Positions 23,680 through 33,362 of a stretch of DNA of 64,000 bases are shown here, piece by piece; within the stretch, counting starts at the first letter, position 1; each line of letters starts with the position of its first letter. The translations under genes and the position numbers were made by a program. This DNA is from Maylandia zebra (Eukaryota > Chordata > Actinopteri > Cichliformes > Cichlidae): the NCBI RefSeq assembly GCF_041146795.1, contig NC_135168.1, positions 13,633,131-13,697,130 of the forward strand. The letters run 5' to 3'. The notes beneath the pieces were generated by a model. That model had not been told where the DNA came from. It was given only the letters and a program-made list of their open reading frames with translations, and made no database searches.

Positions 23680-24048
23680 AATGTTTTGGTTAAACCTGTT
23701 TGATGCTGTCTTGTTGCATTGCTACTTTGAGTCATGATATGTAGATGTTTCTGTTTGCTCTACTTAATCCAGTTTTATGGCTCTTTCGTGCGTTAAGGTT
23801 CATTCTTGGCATTTACTTAGAAGAAAAAAAAGAACAAAAGAAAAAAGTGAAAAAAACTAAGAAAACTGATTTTCCACTGTACATATTCGTCTTATTTTTA
23901 CCAATTTCATTTTTAAATGGTCTTTTGCCCTGTGTGTGTGCACCAATCTTAACTGTAACCTCTATGTATAGGGTACTGTTAGGTGTGGTGTGTGCTTTTT
24001 CAGCTGTGTACGGCTGAGGACAGCCTTTTTCTCACCAGGGGGGGACTA
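23680..24048 (+). other. Gypsy 3' noncoding region with polypurine tract
   Basis: AT-rich untranslated sequence after pol. A run of seven G at 24038-24044 (CAGGGGGGGACTA), three bases before the 3' LTR, is the likely polypurine tract priming plus-strand synthesis. An A-rich purine stretch is present near 23820-23865. Confidence 0.7.
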
Positions 24049-24329
24049 TGTAACAGTTGCTATTGTAATGCAGTGTATCACCACATGGCGGCGCCTCCTG
24101 TCTCACGACTGGTGTCACCCCCTTTTTGTTCTTCTTCGCACTCCTCCTGTAATGGATGCTCCCGTGTGTACGCGGACTAGTGTGCTCTTTAGTAATGTGT
24201 GGTAGAGGTAGCACTTTTATTTTTGATATTGTAAATAAATGAGTACTTTTTGGAAAGTCAGAAGCTGTTTCTCATTCGCTATCCACCTGCACACCTCTGC
24301 GGCTGGCTTCATCTCCACTGCACGTTACA
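24049..24329 (+). repeat. 3' LTR of the Gypsy element
   Basis: 281 bases matching the 5' LTR throughout by eye, and followed by the second ATAT target copy. Confidence 0.95.
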
Positions 24330-24816
24330 ATATGTTGATTTTTTTCGCCTACTCATATCATCATTTTTTTACTCCTGGTTCTGTATGTTCATGTTCTGTT
24401 CTTTTGTAAACTTCATCTGTTTGTATGTTGTATACTCATTGTGTTTCAATAAAGTTCGATTTAAAAAAAGGTACGTTCTAAACGAAGCTTCAGACGTCAC
24501 TGATCACGTGACTCTGGCCAAACGAATCAAGCCTCGACACGGTGCTTCTGAAGCAGCGCGTTGATCTTTCTGACACACGCACCGGAGCGTCAGCTTCAAG
24601 CGGACCATCACTACCTCTCACATCTAAAGGTGTCAAGGTAACTGAACTGAGTTCAGTCAATCTGGAGTTTTTCCAAGTTTTCTGTTGCTCTCTGTGAGAG
24701 AAGAGCGTTAAAGGCGGGGCTCTCCAGAGTCCAGCAAAACAGGAAACCACAGCTGGGTGTGTGTAAGTGTGCAAACCAATAGAATGCATCGTGGTGGGGG
24801 GGCATCACGGGCAAGA
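24330..24816 (+). repeat. Right arm of the inverted repeat: L1 LINE 3' end plus flank
   Basis: The L1-type LINE finishes with CAATAAAG near 24447 and a short A tail ending about 24468. About 350 bases of further sequence match the left arm (1-350, reversed) up to 24816, where the left arm runs off the window. The shared non-LINE flank argues for segmental duplication or an older composite repeat rather than two independent LINE insertions. Confidence 0.85.
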
Positions 24817-25154
24817 AAAAAATAAAATAATCGGTCGTACCCATGCTTCCCCGACGTCATGCCAGCGCATATTGGGAAATTCGTAGGCACCGATCGGTTT
24901 TCTATCAGCCATTTGCTGGGAGTAAGGACGCCCTCCGTTTGCGAGGTGCGCCTGCTGCTGGCGGCACAGGGAGGAGAGGGCGGGGCAGCGGGGAGTCTCT
25001 GGCTGGCTGGAGCGGCATCTAATAACCAACTCGCAAAACAAAATAAAAACAACAAACAGATATTATGATACAGACTTATAATCTGCACCCATGTTTTTTC
25101 TAAATTCTATAAAGTGAGCGCGAGAGCCCTCGGTGCGCCTGCGCGCTGCTGAAG

Positions 25155-25260
25155 TCAAAGTAAACTTTATTGTCATCTCCGCTACAGACAGTCCAGCATA
25201 TAGAGAGACGAGATGACGAGGCTGCAGTTACAGCGGTGCAAGTAAACAAACAATAAATAT
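25155..25260. repeat. Short interspersed repeat-like segment
   Basis: AACTTTATTGTCATCTCCGC followed by repeated AGACGAGATGACGAGG-like text resembles a family often seen at fish transposon ends. Family not named. Confidence 0.4.
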
Positions 25261-25891
25261 AAGAAGAGTAAGAAAATAAATCTACACTTTAGGACTCGGG
25301 GTAAAGGATCAATAACAATTTAAATTTATAATTTACAGTTTGATGATTTAAAGTCTCACACAACCCGTCAAAAGGGGCGGGGCCGGCTGCTTCCAAGTAG
25401 AGCACATTTCATTTATAATGATGTAAATCAAAGCCCATCATGGATTCACGATCTGAATCCTGGGTTGTGTGAAATCCCAGAAATCAACCTTAGACAAAGT
25501 GAATCTGTGAACTAAGGTGTAGGTCTGTTAGGTTAATTGTGCTGATCCTCGGGTTGGGGGATTTGTGTTTGTACTGGAGCGCAAAATTCAAACCAATGGA
25601 AGATGGACAACAAAAGTTCAAAGCCATCAGGTGCTCAGGTTAGAAAAAAGAGAAAAGATGCAGGTAAGCAGACGTGTGATTGGATAATGGCAGCTCATCC
25701 TGAACCAATCAGACTAAACTCCAAACAATACATTATGTTACAGATTTTAATATTAATTAGTCATTGTTACTTGTTGATTTGTCCTTTTCTCATTGTGTGA
25801 CGAATTATGACGACTGTTTGGTAGCTGTTATTGTCTCTCTCTCTCTCTTCATGTGTGTTTCTCTGGTGAAACAATAGTTTTGTGTTAATGT

Positions 25892-26340
25892 TAGGGCTGC
25901 ACGATTTTGCATAAAATGAGAATCACGATTTTTTTGGCTTAGAATTGAGATCATGATTCTCTCATAACAATAAATAAACATAAAACAACAAATGTCTCAC
26001 GTTTTGTTGTTGCAGCAAAATGTTGTCCTGCTTGAAATTCCGTCTCCACCGTTGCTCGACGCTGCGTGTACAGAGCAGGTAGTGCAACAATAGAAAAATA
26101 GTTGCGGGACGGCACTGTGTAGCGTTTGTCTAGGGTGTTGATCGTTTTCCTAAATCCCTCGTTTTGCACAGTGTTGATGGAGCCATATCTTTGGTCAGGT
26201 GATAAGTGATAGCCTCCGTGATGTCTTTGTGCCTGCGGGAGTTCGACGTGTATAGGGAAGCGCTGTATAAGGTTCCCGTTATTGATGTTTGGGTGGTTGA
26301 CCGAGACGGATTTTCTCCTGTCACTTAATCGTCATCCCTG
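25892..26340. mobile_element. hAT-like terminus and possible internal sequence
   Basis: TAGGGCTGCACGATTTTGC at 25892 is a typical terminal inverted repeat of a common hAT family. The right terminus was not found, so the end given is arbitrary. Confidence 0.45.
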
Positions 26341-26559
26341 ACGTGCTCTCCGTTGTTTTTTCCCTGCTAATTTTAGCATCACACGGCACAGCTTCTGTAT
26401 CACGTGGTATAAGGCTCCGCCCTTGTCATTTGTTGAGCAGGAAGAGTGAGCGCTTGTTTTCATGCAGAGTACGTCCCGGATCAAAATGTGAAGTTTTACA
26501 AATCACCACTTCTTTAGTGAATATCATTTCAGTCTCAGACAACCTCGTTTCTCTTACAG

Positions 26560-26651
26560 AGGTTGAATGCACCTTCTGCGGATGGCGGTACCACACAGTG
26601 TGCGTGGACTTCCCCTGCACAGAAGGCAACTACAAATGCTGTGAATGCTAA
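26560..26651 (+). CDS. Possible terminal exon with a PHD-like zinc motif
   Basis: After a good acceptor (CTCTTACAG, ending 26559) the frame reads VECTFCGWRYHTVCVDF and ends NYKCCEC then TAA at 26649. The spacing C-X2-C-X4-H-X3-C...C-X2-C resembles the end of a PHD or cross-brace zinc finger, as found at the C-terminus of several transposon-encoded proteins. No upstream exon was recognised. It may be a leftover of the hAT-like or another DNA transposon rather than a host exon. Confidence 0.35.
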
Positions 26652-26994
26652 ATAAACAGAAACAAATGATCCCTGTTGTCTTTGCTTGATGATTGGTTTG
26701 AGTCTTGACAATCCACATTGCTGGCGTTGCATCTTTCAATGCCAGCAATGGCAGGTATCAGTGCTCAAACCTGTTGTGTTTGTTTCCAACAAGTTGCCCA
26801 CCTCGGGAAACAAAAATGTGTTCTTTTACTTGTCAGATGAACATATGAGACACTTTGACTCTTCAGTGCAGTGTGGAGCCTAACAAAGATCTGTTTTGTG
26901 TCCCAGCTGATCAGCAGGAGGAGGAGAGTCTGACGGAGCAGCAGAGGAACATTTTCAGCTACTTGGACTCAGCTCAGCCACTACAGAGGAAACA

Positions 26995-27012
26995 ATGAGC
27001 TCAACACAGAAG
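26995..27012 (+). CDS. C2H2 zinc-finger protein, exon 1 (start)
   Basis: ATG AGC TCA ACA CAG AAG encodes MSSTQK, followed by a GT donor at 27013. An acceptor at 26906 (GTCCCAG) would start this exon, giving about 88 bases of leader. The six codons end in phase 0 and join in frame to the exon at 30967, giving MSSTQK-DQHGARSQRS, the usual beginning of many teleost C2H2 proteins. The short coding part makes the call depend on that family resemblance. The intron that follows is 3954 bases and carries LINE and Tc1 fragments. Confidence 0.7.
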
Positions 27013-27335
27013 GTGACAGACAGAGCAGGACCATATGACCAAAGATATTTATCACCATATACATCTGAACATTTGCCATAACGATGTAGCTGACGATAGA
27101 ATTGACACCAGACAAAATACTTTACAGCTGCACAACTTTATTAAAAACCCATCAATGTATTTTCACTGAAACAAGCAGCTGTTGTTTATGTGCATTAAAG
27201 TTATATAAAAATGTAACAGTGCAAATGCAAATTCCTCGCTGACAGTTTAACCAAAAGGCGTTTCCAGTGGAAACTGGCCGACACATCCTGAGCATAACCA
27301 TGTATAATATCCACTAAACTTCAGAAGAGGTTATA

Positions 27336-27625
27336 CAGTCGTGGCCAAAAGGTTTGAGAATTGCATAAATATTGGAACCTGGAGAAGTTGCTGCTTAAGT
27401 TTTTATAATAGCATTTTGCCTGCACTCCAGAATGTTATGAGGAGTGATCAGATGAACTGCATCGTCCTTCTTTGCCATGAAAACGAACTTAATCCCCAAA
27501 AAGCCTTACCACTGCATTTCATTGCTGTCATCAAAGGACCTGCTGAGACCATTTCAGTGATCGTCTTCTTAACTCAGGTGAGAATGTTGGCGAGCACGAG
27601 GCTGGAGATCATCATGGCTGTATCC
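27336..27625 (+). mobile_element. Tc1-like element remnant
   Basis: Begins TA then CAGTCGTGGCCAAAAGGTTT, a typical Tc1-like terminus, and continues with a degenerate internal segment (GACCTGCTGAGACCATTTCA, then GAATGTTGGCGAGCACGAGG). The right end is missing. It lies in intron 1 of the zinc-finger gene. Confidence 0.65.
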
Positions 27626-28729
27626 CGATTCAGGTTCTGCAGCTTTAAAGTCCTCAAGGGCCGCGTACTCAAAGACCGCTAAGGCCGAAGTGCGAGGCTC
27701 GTAGGCTCGTGAAATGGGACGTCTAGCCTCCGTCGCGCTGCCCAGGTTGCCTAGCAACCATGATACTAACAGCTGGAAACGTTTCATACAGCTTTGTTTG
27801 ACAGAAATGAAGGAGAACATATTTAGTTCATTTGTTTCTACATGAGCTCTGTGTGATTTGATGAGTATCTGAGGCTGAGACCACAGGACTGTGAAACATG
27901 ATTGTTGGGCTTCATTTCTGTGCTGCTGGCTCTTCCTCCTCCTCTTCCTCACACACTGCTGAGTTTGTCCTGGTGGATCATCAGGGGTGCAAAGCCTCAC
28001 AGATGATGTGCAGCAGTGGCTCCCTCAGTCTGTCCTCACTCTGGACACTTGCAGTCGTCACACATGGAAATCAAATGTGTGATAAGCTGCAGGATTCAAA
28101 CACAAGTGTAACTTATAAACACATGTTCATACTTTTATTCCACAATCAGAGAGAAAGAAACAGAGAGAGAGTGCAGGACAGACAGACAGGTGACAGTCTC
28201 AGGTGTACACACTGCTACACAACAGCACCAGAGAAGCAGGATTTAGTGTTTGTGTTATTACGAGTGTAAACAAGAAGAGTTCCAGATGGTGCAGTGGACA
28301 CATGTGTGACTGCTGTGATTAAAGCATCTTTCTTTCAGCTTAACGAGTGAACCGTCAGCTCGTTCAAACACACGTTAAAGTGCGTTTGGCTCGACACCAC
28401 CGAACAGAGGCAGCAATATAACACAGCTCACATTAACAGTGCAGTGAATCCTGCTTGTGCCGTGATATTCAGGACTGCAAACCGAGCAGCATCACTGACT
28501 TTCAGCTTGTTGTGTTTGTGGATATATGACTGACTTTAATTATCCACAAAATCATCACATTCTCTGTCAGATTAAGGTCGACTATTGAACGGCGTATATT
28601 TTAAAGGCTTTAAAACCAAGTTAACGCTGAAAGTACAAACATCACTAATGTCACATAACTCTGCCGACAAGGCATAGCTATGGCTATGAAATGCTCTTTG
28701 TGTATCACTTCTTCATTATGAAAGATGTC

Positions 28730-29170
28730 ATTAATGCGCTAGTAATGTCTCATCTGGAGTATTGTTCAATCATTTGGTCAGCAGCTAATAAGACAGATCT
28801 TAACAGACTTCAGTTAGTCCAGAATAAGGCGTCCAGATTAGTGTGAAGATGTTCATACTATACTAATATTGATCAAATGCATAATAACCTTTCTTGGCTT
28901 CCTGTACAGGCTAAAATATTCTATGGCTTACTTGTAGTTCTAAAGAAAGCAATTCTGTTAAACACACCACATTTATTCTGCTCAGCTGCAGTATCCAGAT
29001 GAAATACATCATCATATTACACAGTTTTCAACAAGCTGCAATTTAGTAAATGCTCGAGTTAAAAGTAACGTTTTGTAAAACTGTTACATTTAGAGCAACT
29101 TTTAAGTGGAATAAGTTGCCTTAAAAAATTAGAGAATTATTCAAAACTTCAATGAACACTTAAAAGCCGA
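28730..29170 (+). pseudogene. LINE reverse transcriptase C-terminal fragment
   Basis: Translation gives VMSHLEYCSIIWSAANKTD, LNRLQLVQNKASRLV, a stop, then NNLSWLPVQAKIFYGLLV. This is the C-terminal region of a CR1/Rex/jockey-type reverse transcriptase. It is truncated upstream and carries stops. Confidence 0.65.
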
Positions 29171-29281
29171 TTTACAGAGCTTTTAGTTGTTGTAAATATT
29201 GTAAGACATGATTTGTTTTTGAAATTTGTGTAATGTGCCTCAATGTTATTGATATTCATCATCAACATTATGAACTTTATT

Positions 29282-30416
29282 TATAAAGCACTTTAAAACA
29301 ACCACAGCTGACACAAAGTGCTGTACATTGGAACTGTAAAATAAAATTACATGAGATATAAATAAAACACAAATAAAAGAAGAGTGAAATCATTAATTAA
29401 ATAACTACTTCAATTAAAAAAGAAACTAAGTCTCACTGAGGTTAAAAGCCAAGGAATAAAAGTGGGTTTTAAGACGTGATTTAAAAGTGGACAGTGAAGG
29501 GGCCTCTCTAACGTGCATGGGCAAATCATTCCATAACTTTGGAGCCACAATAGAGAAGGCCCCGCCCCCTCTGAGCTTCCTCCTGGATCTCGGTACCTCC
29601 AGGAGCAGCTGGTCAGCTGACCTGAGAGACCGACAGGGTGTGTGGAGATGAAGAAGCTCAGAGAGGTAAGGCGGGGCAAGACTGTGAAGGCATTTAAAAA
29701 CAAACATAAGAATTTTAAAATGAACTCTAAAAGACACAGGCAGCCAGTGCAGAGAGGCCAGCACGGGGGTTATATGCTCTCTTTTTTGAGTTCCTGTTAG
29801 GAGTCGTGCAGCCGCATTTTGAACCAGCTGCAGACGTGAGAGCAACGACTCACTGACCCCCACATAAAGTGAGTTACAGTCCAGGCGGGAAGAAATAAAA
29901 GCATGGATCACTGCTTCAAGGTGCTGCCTCGAAAGAAAAGATTTTACTCTTGCCAGTCGCCTTAAATGATAAAAACCGGACTTCACCACTGCTCTGATTT
30001 GGTTGTCCAATTTAAAATCACTGTCCAACTTAAAACCAAGGTCAGTAACCACAGATTTAAAATAGACTTCCAGGGATCCTAAAACAACAGGGGAGGACTC
30101 ACAGGGACCACTGGGTCCAAACACCAACAGCTCTGTTTTCTTTTCATTAAAATTTAAAAAGTTTAGAGCCAACCAAGCTTTAATGTCATCTAGACAAGTC
30201 AAGAGAGGTTTTATGGAGATGCCATCCATGTGTTTTAGTGTCAAATAAAGTTGGCAGTCATCGGCATAACAATGAAATGAGATCCCATGCCTTCTAAGGA
30301 TAGAACCCAGAGGCAATAGATACAGTGAAAAGAGCAGTGGCCCTAAAATTGAGCCCTGTGGGACGCCGCATGACAGAGGAGCAGAAGACGATTCGTAACC
30401 GAGAAGGCTGACAGAG
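29282..30416 (-). pseudogene. 5'-truncated L2/CR1-type LINE
   Basis: The reverse strand encodes [14 protein letters not shown] (near 30390), the catalytic [10 protein letters not shown], then [15 protein letters not shown] and [17 protein letters not shown], and ends near SLAFNLSET at 29426. The 3' tail near 29282-29340 has the GCACTTT...ATAAA form of the group. It is 5' truncated at a TTA microsatellite (30420-30441). It differs clearly from the L2 at 19574, so it is another subfamily. It lies antisense in intron 1 of the zinc-finger gene. Confidence 0.82.
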
Positions 30417-30702
30417 AAATATTATTATTATTATTATTATTGATTGCTTATATTTGAACAATTGTGAAACCTCACTGTGGATGTAAGAGTGAAATTATGT
30501 GGATATCTTGAATCCACTTTATTGTGTAATATTTTATGTGAGTATTTGACGGAAGACGAGCAACATCTGTTGTGGAAGCTAACGGGGTTCCTTTAGAATA
30601 AACAAACATAGGATTTATTATCACTGAATAATTATGTATAAATCTATACAAATTATAGAAATATGTAATAGGAAACAACAAAATAATCTAAATTATAAAA
30701 TA

Positions 30703-30703
<1 letters not shown>

Positions 30704-30749
<46 letters not shown>
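30704..30749. repeat. (TG)n microsatellite
   Basis: About 23 TG units in intron 1 of the zinc-finger gene, some 220 bases upstream of exon 2. Confidence 0.97.
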
Positions 30750-30750
<1 letters not shown>

Positions 30751-30966
30751 ATGAGTTTAGTGTTTGAACAGTCATGAATTATCTCTAACAGCAGGTTGGA
30801 TGTAATGTGTTAGAACTACCAGCAGGTGGGGATAAGAGACCTTTAAGGTGTTTGGTGCCACGCTCCACCTTCAGGTTTAAAACTAGTGTTAATGGAGTTT
30901 GAAGGTTGAGTTTGTTCCACGACTGCATTTCACTCACTGCCTCTGTTTGTATCTCTGTCACTGCAG

Positions 30967-31899
30967 GACCAACATGGAGCCAGAAGTCAGCGCTCTCAGG
31001 AGGCCGACAAACCTCACAGAAGAAAGGGAGAGAAAAAACACACCTGTGACGAGTGTGGGAAGGGTTTTACTGTGAGGGCTTCACTAAAACGGCATCAGGT
31101 CATCCACACTGGAGAGAGACCGTTCAGCTGTGACTTGTGTGGGAAGGGTTTTACTGTGAGGGCTTCACTAAAACAGCATCAGGTCATCCACACTGGAGAG
31201 AGACCGTTCAGCTGTGACTTGTGTGGAAAGTCTTTTTCCTTCAAGGGTTACCTAAAACAACACCAACTCATCCACAGTGGAGTTAAAGCGTACAGCTGTG
31301 ATCAGTGTGGCAGAGCTTTTACTCAAAGTAGCCACTTACAGAGGCATCTAGTTACCCACTCTGGAATTAAGCCATACAGCTGTGACTTGTGTGGGAAGGG
31401 TTTTACTCTGAAAGCTTCACTAAAACGGCATCAGGTCATCCACACTGGAGAGAGACCGTTGAGCTGTGACTTGTGTGGAAAGTCTTTTTCCTTGAAGGGT
31501 TCCCTAAAAACACACCAACTCATCCACAGTGGAGTTAAAGCGTACAGCTGTGATCAGTGTGGCAGAGCTTTTACTCACAGTAGCCACTTACAGAAGCATC
31601 TAGTTACCCACTCTGGAATTAAGGCATACAGCTGTGACATCTGTGGAAAAACTTTCAGCCAGAGAGGGTACCGAAATACACACCTACGCATTCACACCAG
31701 ACATGATGTGTACTGCTGTGAACAGTGTGGCAAAGAGTTTACAACAGACGCACAGTTACAACGACACATGTTTACCCACACTGAGGAGAAACCTTATCAA
31801 TGTGACCTGTGTGAGAAGACTTTTAAATCTCCACATCACCTGAGAGAACACCAACAGATCCACACCAGAAAGAGACTCTACAAGTGCAGCTACTGTGAG
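30967..31899 (+). CDS. C2H2 zinc-finger protein, exon 2 (fingers 1-10)
   Basis: The exon starts after the acceptor CACTGCAG (ending 30966) and reads DQHGARSQRSQEADKPHRRK, a basic linker, then ten tandem C2H2 fingers with TGERPF or SGVKAY/SGIKPY linkers, and the beginning of an eleventh (CSYCE). It ends in phase 0 at a GT donor at 31900. With exons 1 and 3 the protein is about 547 residues with roughly 16 fingers and no KRAB, SCAN, BTB or ZAD domain visible. Such proteins are nuclear DNA-binding factors, probably sequence-specific regulators or transposon repressors; the target is unknown. Fingers 2-4 and 5-7 are a duplicated 252-base block differing mostly at helix contact positions. Confidence 0.88.
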
Positions 31900-32224
31900 G
31901 TATGTATTTATATTGTTATCTTGTCATTTTAGCCTGACTGTTTGGAACAAGTCTGCTCATTAAACTGTGTTAGCATGATAGCAATTCTACTGCATGGAAA
32001 AGCAGCTCTGAGTGATTATTCAGATTTTCCTTTCAGTTATGATTTTAGTATTACTGTAGTATTATGGTGGTAGTATTGTAGTTATTGCAGCCCAGTAAAC
32101 TGAGTGTGTTAACTGAAACAGTCAAATGTAGTTGGACGTCTGCAGAGATGCTCTTTATTTCAGGCGACGTTCAGGATACGAATGTTGAAGGACTGACTTA
32201 CACTGTCTTTGTGTCTTTGTTTAG

Positions 32225-32917
32225 AAGCAGAGCGACACAGATGGATCCAGTTCTCAACCCTGTCATCACTGTGGTGGTGGGAAAGACTTTCATTGTGACC
32301 TCTGTGGAAAAACTTTCAGTCGGCAAAAGACCCTAAAAGTACATCAACGTAGACACACTGGAGACAAACTGAAATACTGCAAAGAATGTGGGAGAAGCTT
32401 CACCACATCAAGTGATTTAAAACAACATGAACTGATTCACAGTGGGGTTAAAAAGCACCTCTGTGATCAGTGTGGGTCATCCTTCACCACTGCAGATCAG
32501 CTTAAAACACACAAACGAGTCCACACAGGAGAGAAACCACACAAGTGCAGACACTGTGACAGAAGCTTCTCACATTCAAGTACTTGTAACAGGCATGAAC
32601 GTGCACACATGGAAGGAAACTACAGCTGTGACCAGTGTGACAAGAGCTTCAGGAATCTCAGTTCATACTCTGCACACAAACGATCCCACGTTACTAATAA
32701 ACTGTTTCACTGTTACCAATGTGCCCAAACATTCACCTCATTGTCTGCTCTGTGCAAACATCAGCGCCATCACTCAGGGCTGAAATCACTCCCATCACTG
32801 GATCACAGTGAATCTGAAGACACAGAAAGATCCTCTGGTTTCTGTGTCGGACTCAAAAAGCTTGAGATCAGGCTCCACAGAGTTCAGATAGAATCATTTA
32901 AACTTGTGTTGAACTGA
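32225..32917 (+). CDS. C2H2 zinc-finger protein, exon 3 (last six fingers)
   Basis: After the acceptor TTGTTTAG (ending 32224) the frame reads KQSDTDGSSSQPCHHC, a spacer that completes the cysteine pair begun in exon 2 as a degenerate half finger. Six further fingers follow (CDLCGKTF, CKECGRSF, CDQCGSSF, CRHCDRSF, CDQCDKSF, CYQCAQTF). The frame then leaves the fingers for a short tail rich in Ser and Leu and stops at 32915-32917. Length 693 bases, phase 0. The finger before last lacks the usual TGEKP linker (VTNKLFH). The intron of 325 bases has consensus ends. Confidence 0.88.
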   Translation, partial: KQSDTDGSSSQPCHHCGGGKDFHCDLCGKTFSRQKTLKVHQRRHTGDKLKYCKECGRSFTTSSDLKQHELIHSGVKKHLCDQCGSSFTTADQLKTHKRVHTGEKPHKCRHCDRSFSHSSTCNRHERAHMEGNYSCDQCDKSFRNLSSYSAHKRSHVTNKLFHCYQCAQTFTSLSALCKHQRHHSGLKSLPSLDHSESEDTERSSGFCVGLKKLEIRLHRVQIESFKLVLN

Positions 32918-33336
32918 ACTGGTTGCTGGGCTGAACTTCTACATAATACAGATCTACATGGGATCTTCTTTTCTGTTGTTTTACTGAGTCAGTTTTGTCC
33001 TTTTTTCTCTGTCCTGGTTTTGCTCGTCTGTAAATGATTGAAACTCAGTCAAATAGTTCATTGTTCTCCAGCAAAACGTTTTGGAAACTCATGTTTAACC
33101 TTTAAAACTCTGACATGTTTTAGCACACAAGGCTTCATCGGGGAGTTCACTCATGATTGGACCATGAGAACAAAGGTTTTTAGTTCTTTCAAAGAGAGTC
33201 TTGGAGATGTTTGATGTTTCTGTTTTTCTGAAACCACCTGAAAGAAAAACTATTTTTCTTGCTTTATGTAGTGTGGAAGTTTTTAATGTTTCTTCATCTG
33301 TGATGTTCTTGAATGTGTTCACGTGAAGATGGTACA

Positions 33337-33342
33337 AATAAA
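33337..33342 (+). promoter_or_regulatory. Polyadenylation signal of the zinc-finger gene
   Basis: AATAAA about 420 bases after the stop codon, the first clear one downstream; it would give a 3' UTR of roughly 440 bases. Confidence 0.55.
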
Positions 33343-33362
33343 CTGTCCTTTCAGCTTTAGCT

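Larger units (their letters stand above)
15760..24329 (+). mobile_element. Ty3/Gypsy LTR retrotransposon, defective, carrying an L2 LINE
   Basis: The full unit is bounded by two 281-bp LTRs and a 4-bp target duplication ATAT (15756-15759 and 24330-24333). The order is LTR, primer-binding site, gag, protease trace, truncated reverse transcriptase, RNase H, integrase, polypurine tract, LTR; integrase after RNase H is the Ty3/Gypsy order. The L2 at 19574-22683 interrupts the integrase core. Without it the element would be about 5.45 kb. There is no envelope gene. The interior has a large RT deletion, a nonsense codon and frameshifts, yet the LTRs read identical over their whole length, which implies recent transposition in trans or gene conversion. 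Confidence 0.93.
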
